A program made the position numbers and the translations under genes. Below the pieces are notes generated by a model, which did no database searches, was not told the origin of the DNA, and was given only the letters and a program-made list of their open reading frames with translations. Positions 57,251 through 64,000 of a stretch of DNA of 64,000 bases are shown in pieces. The first letter of the stretch is position 1, and each line of letters begins with the position of its first letter. The stretch is from Methylotenera sp. (lineage in GTDB: Bacteria > Pseudomonadota > Gammaproteobacteria > Burkholderiales > Methylophilaceae): the NCBI RefSeq assembly GCF_029945705.1, contig NZ_JAQSDC010000004.1, forward strand, positions 124,001-188,000, given 5' to 3'.

Positions 57251-58791
57251 TTTTCACTTGTGCTTTCAATTCCAGTCGGAGGTACTTCTTTATGCTGCCA
57301 ACCGCCGCCTGCTGCACGATATAGACTAATCCAAGCTTGCGTACGTTGTTTAAGATTATTAAGCGCAGTTGTTTCAGTGGATAATACGGTTCTACGTTGC
57401 TCTTCCAGCTCGATTAAGTTAGCGAAACCAGCTTTCACTTTGGTTTCCATCGCAACAAATGAAGCGCGATAACCACTTGCGGCTTCGGCAATATCGGCTT
57501 GACGTATATTGGCACTGTGCAAATTGACCAGTGCTTCTTCGACTTCTTTTACTGCATAACGCACTTTGCTGCGGTAATTGGCTGCTTTGTCCTCATAGTT
57601 AGCTTCAACGCTTGTCATCTCAGTTTCTTGAACGTCACCATGATAAATAGGAAATGTGACTGAAATTGGCCCTAAAGACCAGGTTTTACCATTAGTGCTA
57701 AACCCCGTACCTGAAAGCCACATCCAACCAATTGAGCCGTTAAGTGAAACCTTTGGCAAACCTTCAGCATAGGTGCTTTTCACATTCGCTGCGGCAGTGA
57801 TTAAATCAGCCTCAGCAGTATAAATATCGGGGCGTTGTGCAAGAATCTGCGCAGGAATTTCATTGAGTTTAAATAGCCCATCTACGGCGTTAATATCGGC
57901 TTTAAATGGTTGATTGGCGAGCTTTTCACGTAGCACCGTTTCGTCTAAGTCAGCCAGGGCGACTAAAGCTTTAACTTCTAAGTCACATTGCGCTTGCTGG
58001 GCTCTAAGTTGTTGTATTGCGTCAGCCAAACTTGCTTTGGCAAGGTGGCCGTTGGCTGGTGCAGAAAATCCAGCATTAACTGCAATCTCTGTTAGCCTGA
58101 CAGACTGAGCGCGAGACATTGCATCTGCCTGCAAAACACCCACTTGTAGCTCACAAAAACGCTGGTTAAAGTAAGTATTGGCGAGTTCTGCTGCTACTGA
58201 TACACGCGCTTCGTGCCAACCTGCTTTTGCTGCACTCTCCTGAACTTTGCTGGATTCTAATACGGCGTGATTGGCGCCAAAAATATCCAGCTCCCAACTG
58301 GCTTGCGCGGCTATCTGTGCGCTGTTAAATGCACCGCTGCCACTATTACTTCCACCTTGAGCACCACTGCCCTGAATGGTTGTAGAAGGTTGTTGCACAC
58401 TGCGTGAAGCTGATGCGCTGCCATCAACAGCAGGTGCTAATGCAGCGTTGGCTTGTGCCAGTTTAGAGCGTGCTTGTGCAATACGAGCTCTAGCACTAGC
58501 CAGCGTAGCAGACTCTTTTTCTGCGGCTTCAATGAGCGATAATAAAAGAGGATCTTGAAATTGTTGCCAAAACTGCGTTAAATTCGATTCTGAGCCGTTA
58601 TGTGGAAGTGTCGCCTGCCATTTTGGGGCTATTTTAGTTGTTTTAACTATGTGTTGCGGGTTCAGCTTTTTGTTCAGTGATGTTAAATGCTCACATCCAC
58701 TCAATATAAAACAAACTGATATTAAGTAACATGAAATGCAGCCATTAAAGCAAATTTTTTTAAACATTTTTTTAACATGCTTTTTTAGCAT
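57247..58791 (-). CDS. Outer-membrane efflux lipoprotein (NodT/OprM family)
   Basis: A TolC-like channel of about 514 residues. The N-terminal lipoprotein signal has a lipobox (CFILSGCEHL, Cys about 32), and the repeated outer-membrane-factor helices include SLIEAAEKESATLASARARIAQARS, AQRPDIYTAEADL and LVNLHSANIRQADIAEAASGYRAS. The ATG at 58791 is used; a TTG four codons upstream and an ATG at 58767 are alternatives. It is the first gene of the three-gene efflux operon and starts 23 bp after hemH. Confidence 0.88.
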   Translation of the reverse strand: MLKKHVKKMFKKICFNGCISCYLISVCFILSGCEHLTSLNKKLNPQHIVKTTKIAPKWQATLPHNGSESNLTQFWQQFQDPLLLSLIEAAEKESATLASARARIAQARSKLAQANAALAPAVDGSASASRSVQQPSTTIQGSGAQGGSNSGSGAFNSAQIAAQASWELDIFGANHAVLESSKVQESAAKAGWHEARVSVAAELANTYFNQRFCELQVGVLQADAMSRAQSVRLTEIAVNAGFSAPANGHLAKASLADAIQQLRAQQAQCDLEVKALVALADLDETVLREKLANQPFKADINAVDGLFKLNEIPAQILAQRPDIYTAEADLITAAANVKSTYAEGLPKVSLNGSIGWMWLSGTGFSTNGKTWSLGPISVTFPIYHGDVQETEMTSVEANYEDKAANYRSKVRYAVKEVEEALVNLHSANIRQADIAEAASGYRASFVAMETKVKAGFANLIELEEQRRTVLSTETTALNNLKQRTQAWISLYRAAGGGWQHKEVPPTGIESTSEK

Positions 58792-58814
58792 TTTAGCTTT
58801 CAAAGGAAGATGAT

Positions 58815-59927
58815 CTATTTTGCGCCATCAGCACTTATCGCTAGCGCTCGTAATTTAGTCATTTCATTGTCTTTTCTTGCTTTACCTGCATCCCAATCAG
58901 TTGAAACCCAGCCTTGTAGATTTTCTAACGCAATTGCAGTCATCGCGTGTATCCAAGCTTCATTTTCATTGAGCGCAGGAATATAGTGGTACTCGCCACC
59001 ACCATTGCTTTGAAATATGTGTTTACCCTCCATAGCTATTTCCTCCAATGTTTCGAGGCAATCGCTACTAAATCCTGGACAGATAACATCGATACGTTTG
59101 GTTTTAGCTTTACCTAAATCTTCCAGAGCGCCAGCAAGATAAGGTTTTAACCACTCTTGTTTGCCAAAGCGAGATTGAAACGCGATTAGATATTCATCTT
59201 TGCTTAACTCTAAAGCCTCCGCCAGCAAGCGGCCAGTTTTGTGGCATTGGCAGTGATAGGGGTCGCCACTGGTCAGGTGCACTTTTGGTACGCCGTGAAA
59301 ACTCATCACTAACTTACTTGGCTTACCATTGACTCTCCAATGCTCGCGGACACTAGAGGCTAATGCAGTAATGTAAGCGGGATGGTCGTTGTAATTACGT
59401 ATACTGCGAATCGCTGGCTGGTTACGTGTTTTGAGTAATACACGAAACACGGCATCCATGGCGGATGCTGTGCTGCTAGCCGCATATTGTGGATATAGTG
59501 GAAATACTAAAATGCGGTCGCAATGTTGCGCTTTTAATTTATCAATGGCTGATTGCATGCTCGGGTTGCCATAGCTCATGCCAAGCTCAACAGCAAAAGG
59601 TGAATTGATTTTTTGACCTAAAAATCCCCGTAATAAGGTAGTTTGTTTTTGCGCATGAACTAATAGAGGAGAGGCTTCTTTTAGCCACACTTGCGCGTAT
59701 TTTTCTGCCGATTTTTTTGGTCGAATGACTAAAATAATACAGTTTAAAATAAACCACCAAATGGCACGTGGAATTTCTACCACGCGCGTGTCACTTAAAA
59801 ATTGACGTAAATAGGGACGTAAAGCTTGTGCAGTTGGCGCATCTGGTGTTCCTAGGTTAGCCAATAAAATACCAACTTTAAGTTGGTCGCCGTGTTCGTA
59901 TTTTGGTTCTGCGTTGTAGTAGGCCAT
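58815..59927 (-). CDS. hemH: Ferrochelatase
   Basis: This enzyme inserts Fe(II) into protoporphyrin IX, the last step of protohaem synthesis, at the inner membrane. It has 370 residues with VGILLANLGTPDAPT at the N-terminus, MSFHGVPKVHL (metal-binding His, about 208) and CPGFSSDCLETLEEIAMEG (Glu, about 292). The length fits betaproteobacterial HemH. It follows hrcA after 45 bp, a common pairing. Confidence 0.95.
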   Translation of the reverse strand: MAYYNAEPKYEHGDQLKVGILLANLGTPDAPTAQALRPYLRQFLSDTRVVEIPRAIWWFILNCIILVIRPKKSAEKYAQVWLKEASPLLVHAQKQTTLLRGFLGQKINSPFAVELGMSYGNPSMQSAIDKLKAQHCDRILVFPLYPQYAASSTASAMDAVFRVLLKTRNQPAIRSIRNYNDHPAYITALASSVREHWRVNGKPSKLVMSFHGVPKVHLTSGDPYHCQCHKTGRLLAEALELSKDEYLIAFQSRFGKQEWLKPYLAGALEDLGKAKTKRIDVICPGFSSDCLETLEEIAMEGKHIFQSNGGGEYHYIPALNENEAWIHAMTAIALENLQGWVSTDWDAGKARKDNEMTKLRALAISADGAK

Positions 59928-59972
59928 GTAGGGTTTCTTCGTGTATTTTTCTGTTTTAATGATTAGGTTATT

Positions 59973-60989
59973 TTAATTGTTGGACAGTGCATTTGATAAA
60001 AGTTTAGCTGTGACATCCACAATAGGTATCACCCGCTCATAAGCCATGCGCGTTGGACCAATCACGCCTAGCGTGCCGACTACTTGGCCATCAGCTTCAT
60101 ACGGTGCGGTAATCATGCTGCACTCATCTAAAGGTAAGTAGCCACTTTCGCCACCGATGAAGATCTGTATACCTTCTGCACGTTGACTATTATCAAGCAA
60201 TTGCATTAATGAAGTGCGGCGCTCAAATATTTCAAACAATTTGCGCAGGCTACTTACATTGGTAGACAGCTCGTCTACTTGAAGTAAATTGCGCTCACCT
60301 GCAATCACAACGCCTTCTTTGTTGTTATCTACCGCTTTGCTGCTAGCCTCTAGCGCGGCTGCCATAAGGCGATTCATGTCCGATTGCATTTGTTGAAGTT
60401 CAATATGCAGTTTTTGTTGCACCTCTTCAAAGGTTTGACCTGAGAAATTGGCATTAAAGTAGTTACTGGCTTGTGTTAGCTCACTTTGCGAGTATTTTTT
60501 TTCTGCCATTAGGATGCGATTTTGCACATTGCCATCGCTGGTAACGATGATGACTAATATCCGAGTTTCAGATAGAGGTAAGAACTCTAAATGTTTAAAA
60601 GCCACGCGCTTGCGTTTAGGAATCATCACCAAACCCGCGAATTGAGTCAGCTGCGAGAGCATGTCTGCTGCACTGGAAATGAGTTCGGTAGGGTTGGGCG
60701 AAGATAATCCACTTTTGAGTTGCTGCAATGCTAGCGTTTCTAAAGGTTGCACTGTCAGTAGTGAGTCTACAAACATGCGGTATCCCTTTTGTGTGGGAAT
60801 GCGGCCTGCCGAAGTGTGCGGGCTGGCGATAAAGCCCATTTGCTCCAAGTCACTCATCACATTGCGTATGGTGGCAGCGCTCACATCTAAACCAGAATGC
60901 TGCAACAGGGTGCGCGAGCCAATAGGCTGACCATCACTAATGTAATGTTCAACCAAAGTTTTTAATAGTATTTGCGCGCGTTTATCCAT
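59973..60989 (-). CDS. hrcA: Heat-inducible transcription repressor HrcA
   Basis: A 338-residue repressor that binds CIRCE elements, usually before groESL, and needs GroEL for activity. The N-terminal winged helix includes YISDGQPIGSRTLLQHSGLDVSAATIRNVMSDLEQMGFI, followed by SPHTSAGRIPTQKGYRMFVD. The C-terminal GAF-like domain ends GTLGVIGPTRMAYERVIPIVD. No CIRCE site occurs near the grpE-dnaK-dnaJ operon here, so its targets are elsewhere. Confidence 0.95.
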   Translation of the reverse strand: MDKRAQILLKTLVEHYISDGQPIGSRTLLQHSGLDVSAATIRNVMSDLEQMGFIASPHTSAGRIPTQKGYRMFVDSLLTVQPLETLALQQLKSGLSSPNPTELISSAADMLSQLTQFAGLVMIPKRKRVAFKHLEFLPLSETRILVIIVTSDGNVQNRILMAEKKYSQSELTQASNYFNANFSGQTFEEVQQKLHIELQQMQSDMNRLMAAALEASSKAVDNNKEGVVIAGERNLLQVDELSTNVSSLRKLFEIFERRTSLMQLLDNSQRAEGIQIFIGGESGYLPLDECSMITAPYEADGQVVGTLGVIGPTRMAYERVIPIVDVTAKLLSNALSNN

Positions 60990-61118
60990 GACTATACTAT
61001 TTTGCCCGATTTATGGCATTAGTCATACTGATAACTACCAAATTTCCCCATACGACACGCTTTCACTATATTTAAGCTTTCACTTGGCGCAAAAAGGCAT
61101 CTGTGATTTAATTTCGCC

Positions 61119-61988
61119 ATGAATCAAACATTTAAGTCAATTGCTATTATCGGTAAGTATATGAACCAATCAGCTCTGCAATTAATGCAGAGTGATTTGA
61201 CAGAGTTGGCACATCATTTGGCAGTAAGAAATCTCGAAGTATGGATAGAGGAAAACACAGCTCAATATGTTGATCTAGTCGGTTTTAAAGCGTCATCGTT
61301 AGAAAAGATAGGTAGCAAAGTTGACTTGGTGATAGTCATGGGTGGCGATGGCACGATGCTGAGCGTGGCGCGTAGCCTGATTGATAATAATGTACCGCTA
61401 GTTGGAATTAACCGCGGACGATTTGGGTTTTTAACCGATTTACGTGCCGAAGATATGCTGGAGCAGTTGGATAAAATCCTATCGGGTGAGTTTACTGAAG
61501 AGCCACGTGTGATGCTGACCGCAAAAGTAGTGCGAGATGGGCAATTATTACATGCTAATTTCGCATTGAATGATGTGGTGATTAAGAGCGCTTTGCGGCT
61601 AATTGAGTTAGAAGTCACTATCGACCACAAGTTTGTGCATAAACAACGTGCAGATGGCTTGATTATTAGCACGCCAACAGGCACGACAGCTTACGCACTC
61701 TCAGCAGGCGGCCAAATTTTACATCCTAATTTACAAGCGATTTCATTAGTGCCAATTTGCCCGCATACCCTCAGCAATCGACCAATTGCCGTGCATAGTG
61801 ACAGCTTAATTGAAATTACCTTAGTGCAGTTCGATGAAGCGCATCTAAGCTTTGATGGGCAGTTCCAGTTGGCATTGGAAGTAGGGGATAAGATTATTGT
61901 CAATCGTGCAGAACAGACGGTTTCATTGTTGCATCCAAGCGACTATTGTTATTTTGATATGCTGCGCAACAAGCTGAACTGGGGCTAA
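61119..61988 (+). CDS. nadK: NAD kinase
   Basis: This enzyme phosphorylates NAD to NADP. It has 289 residues with the GGDGT motif as VIVMGGDGTMLSVAR (catalytic Asp about 72), NRGRFGFLTDL, NDVVIKSA, and STPTGTTAYALSAGG (about 186-200). It is divergent from hrcA and 8 bp before recN, the classical nadK-recN pair. Confidence 0.96.
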   Translation: MNQTFKSIAIIGKYMNQSALQLMQSDLTELAHHLAVRNLEVWIEENTAQYVDLVGFKASSLEKIGSKVDLVIVMGGDGTMLSVARSLIDNNVPLVGINRGRFGFLTDLRAEDMLEQLDKILSGEFTEEPRVMLTAKVVRDGQLLHANFALNDVVIKSALRLIELEVTIDHKFVHKQRADGLIISTPTGTTAYALSAGGQILHPNLQAISLVPICPHTLSNRPIAVHSDSLIEITLVQFDEAHLSFDGQFQLALEVGDKIIVNRAEQTVSLLHPSDYCYFDMLRNKLNWG

Positions 61989-61995
61989 TTTAGAT

Positions 61996-63672
61996 ATGCT
62001 ACAAAGCCTCTCTATCCGTGATTTTGTCATCGTCAGTCAACTCGATTTAGAGTTTGAAACTGGTTTTACCGTGCTCACTGGTGAAACTGGTGCTGGTAAA
62101 TCTATTTTAATTGATGCCTTATCGTTAGCTTTAGGCGCACGTGCAGAAGGTGGCGTCACGCGCGCGGGATGTGATAAAGCTGAAATTAGCGCCATTTTTG
62201 CCATAGTGAATAACCTTGAAGCTCAACAATGGTTGCTTGAGGCGGAAATGGAAAATGAAGCAAACGAGCTGATTTTACGCCGAGTGATGTACGCGGATGG
62301 CCGTTCGCGTGCTTTTATTAATGGCACAACAGTGACGGTTGCTCAGCTCAAAGAGCTTGGCGAGCTATTAGTGGATATTTACAGCCAGAATGCGCATCAC
62401 TCTTTGTTAAAGCTTGCCACGCAACGCAATGTGCTTGATAACTTTGGCGGTTTGTCTGGCTTAACATTGCAAGTTGCCGCGCAATATAAAATTTGGCATG
62501 TACTTAACCTGCAACGCTTAGAAGTTGAAAAAAACGCTAGTGCGTATGCCGATGAACTGGCGGATTTACGCGATAACACGCGTGAGTTAGCGCAAATTTC
62601 ATTAAGTCCTGCCGAATGGGAGGAGTTGCAGCAAGAGCATTTACGCTTATCTAATGGTGCTGGTTTGATTACAGGTGCAGAAGAGTGCCGTGAACTATTG
62701 AGCGAGGGCGAATTATCTGCCACGCATTTGCTAACTCAGGTGCAGCATAAATTGCAAAGCTTGTGTGAATATGACACTTCAATGGCTGAAGCCACAGAAA
62801 CTCTTGACTCAGCCGTTATTCAGCTTGAGGAAACCTCACGCTTTTTAAATCGTTATCTTCTACGTGCAGAACTAGACCCTGCTGGGCTTGCGAAGCTGGA
62901 CTCCAGAATTCAGAACATACATAACACGGCTCGCAAAAATCGCGTTAAGCCAGAAGAGTTAGCAGATTTGTTGCTTAAATCACAAGCACGTATGGCGGAA
63001 TTAGAGTTATTTGCAAATGACGGTGAGCTGGCTAAACAAGAGGTGCAAGCGTTAGCCGCTTACATGCAATTGGCGACACAGCTAAGCGATGGTCGTCAAT
63101 CTGCGGCAGCTAAATTGGGCAGTCAAATCAGCACGGAAATGCAGCGATTGTCTTTAAGTGGCGGTAAGTTTGAAGTGGCACTGACTGAGCAAGCACCTAC
63201 AGTCAATGGGCTTGAGCAGGTCGAGTTTTTGGTCGCAGGTCACGCAGGTGTAGCTGCTAGGCCACTTGCTAAAGTGGCTTCTGGTGGTGAGCTCTCGCGT
63301 ATTAGCTTGGCGATTCGCGTTGTCACGGCGCAAAAAGAGAGTATTCCGACCATGATATTCGACGAGGTGGACGTCGGTATTGGCGGCGGCGTGGCTGAGG
63401 TCGTTGGCCAGCTTTTGAAACAACTAGGTGAGCAGCAAGGCGATAAAAACTCAACTAAACGCCAAGTGCTAGTGATTACCCACTTGCCACAGGTGGCGGC
63501 ATTAGGCACGCATCATCTACGCGTGAGCAAATCGCTAGTGAATGCACAAACGCTTAGTACCATTGCTGTTTTAGATGACGAAGCGCGCATAGAAGAAATT
63601 GCGCGAATGTTAGGTGGTATTGAGATTACTGAAACCACACGCCAGCATGCTAAAGAGATGCTGGCGCGCTAA
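61996..63672 (+). CDS. recN: DNA repair protein RecN
   Basis: A 558-residue SMC-like ATPase acting early in double-strand-break repair. Walker A is TGETGAGKSILIDAL (about 29-43), a long coiled-coil middle follows (about 150-370), the signature is KVASGGELSRISLAIR, and Walker B is MIFDEVDVGIGGGVAE, ending with VLVITHLPQVAA. The length is normal. It is convergent with fur, 3 bp apart. Confidence 0.95.
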   Translation: MLQSLSIRDFVIVSQLDLEFETGFTVLTGETGAGKSILIDALSLALGARAEGGVTRAGCDKAEISAIFAIVNNLEAQQWLLEAEMENEANELILRRVMYADGRSRAFINGTTVTVAQLKELGELLVDIYSQNAHHSLLKLATQRNVLDNFGGLSGLTLQVAAQYKIWHVLNLQRLEVEKNASAYADELADLRDNTRELAQISLSPAEWEELQQEHLRLSNGAGLITGAEECRELLSEGELSATHLLTQVQHKLQSLCEYDTSMAEATETLDSAVIQLEETSRFLNRYLLRAELDPAGLAKLDSRIQNIHNTARKNRVKPEELADLLLKSQARMAELELFANDGELAKQEVQALAAYMQLATQLSDGRQSAAAKLGSQISTEMQRLSLSGGKFEVALTEQAPTVNGLEQVEFLVAGHAGVAARPLAKVASGGELSRISLAIRVVTAQKESIPTMIFDEVDVGIGGGVAEVVGQLLKQLGEQQGDKNSTKRQVLVITHLPQVAALGTHHLRVSKSLVNAQTLSTIAVLDDEARIEEIARMLGGIEITETTRQHAKEMLAR

Positions 63673-63675
63673 ATT

Positions 63676-64000
63676 TTACTTATCGCAAGGCTGTTTTTCG
63701 CAGATCCCATAAATAGTGAGTGAGTGATCTTGCATTTTAAAGCCAAATTTCGCGGCAGCTGCTTCTTGACGTTTTTCGATTTCCGCATCATAAAACTCTT
63801 CAACTCGGCCGCATTTTACGCAAACGATGTGGTCGTGATGACCACCTTCACTCAACTCAAAAACAGCTTTGCCGCTTTCGAAATGATGGCGCACTAACAA
63901 GCCTGCCTGCTCAAACTGTGTTAGCACTCGATAAACTGTCGCTAAACCAACATCCTCACCAGAATTAAGCATTACTTTATAAATATCCTCGGCCGACAAA
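63676..64000 (-). CDS. fur: Ferric uptake regulator Fur, C-terminal part (runs off the right edge)
   Basis: About 108 residues of the Fur repressor; the N-terminal part is outside the window. Visible are the winged-helix recognition region (LATVYRVLTQFEQAGLLVRHHF), the metal site HHDHIVCVKCGRVEEF (His cluster and structural zinc CxxC, about 65-80), and a C-terminal CEKQPC second zinc pair. The first codon seen at the edge is TTG (Leu in the family's H-x-SAEDIY motif), so it is not the start. Fur with iron represses iron-uptake genes. Confidence 0.94.
   Translation of the reverse strand, partial: LSAEDIYKVMLNSGEDVGLATVYRVLTQFEQAGLLVRHHFESGKAVFELSEGGHHDHIVCVKCGRVEEFYDAEIEKRQEAAAAKFGFKMQDHSLTIYGICEKQPCDK

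Noticed and set aside
63921-63929. Exact TTAGCACTC half of a CIRCE element
   Set aside because: It lies inside the fur coding region and has no GAGTGCTAA partner at the needed distance.

Overview
This window reads as chromosomal DNA of a betaproteobacterium with an A+T-leaning genome, most likely a methylotroph of the Methylophilaceae (Methylotenera/Methylophilus type). The placement is an inference. It rests on overall protein character, on blocks typical of beta/gammaproteobacteria (ftsX-ftsE-ftsY beside two M16 proteases, rsmD, coaD and a ferredoxin; grpE-dnaK-dnaJ; hrcA, nadK, recN and fur together), and on an Entner-Doudoroff pair (edd, eda) beside a heptose-based LPS core locus. No rRNA, tRNA, CRISPR array or prophage was recognised.

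Layout. 1-2.0 kb: the start of a DnaQ-like exonuclease, a complete IS1595-family element (terminal repeats, 8-bp target duplication, frameshifted transposase), a relic of a UmuD/LexA-like peptidase, and a SOUL haem-binding protein. 2.2-7.4 kb: an Atm1-type exporter, an SbmA/YddA-type ABC protein and a CFA-synthase-like methyltransferase. 7.5-10.8 kb: small secreted proteins, a DUF2252 protein and a long gene-poor stretch. 10.8-18.9 kb: ftsX, ftsE and ftsY, divergent from an active/inactive M16 protease pair, rsmD, coaD, a ferredoxin, gloA and a GIY-YIG protein. 18.9-27.7 kb: a broken gene, then the CreBC module: creD, dgkA, a linalool dehydratase/isomerase-like membrane protein, a BchE-family radical SAM protein, creC, creB and a thioredoxin. 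28.0-36.3 kb: parE-parC and grpE-dnaK-dnaJ, meeting at a perfect 38-bp palindromic terminator. 36.4-52.7 kb: LPS biosynthesis (acyltransferase, dead Kdo hydroxylase, waaC, further glycosyltransferases, ligase, lpxO, waaF, hldE, hldD), interrupted by edd-eda and a HAD phosphatase. 53.0-58.8 kb: a tripartite RND efflux operon. 58.8-64 kb: hemH, hrcA, nadK, recN and the end of fur.

The most notable system is the Cre module. A perfect TTCAC-N6-TTCAC tag, the CreB site known from enterobacteria, precedes creD. A nearly identical block of about 43 bp, with one mismatch in the tag, precedes the two-gene operon for a BchE-like radical SAM/B12 protein and an LDI-like membrane protein. This suggests that a CreBC envelope regulon controls an undescribed two-protein lipid or tetrapyrrole-modifying pathway in an apparently non-phototrophic bacterium.

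The window also shows gene decay. kdoO carries a frameshift and a nonsense codon. A membrane-protein gene is broken by an 8-bp tandem duplication and a second frameshift. A CatB-type acetyltransferase survives only as its N-terminus, the UmuD-like gene is a relic, and the IS transposase is frameshifted. Two kinds of long imperfect palindrome occupy intergenic space.
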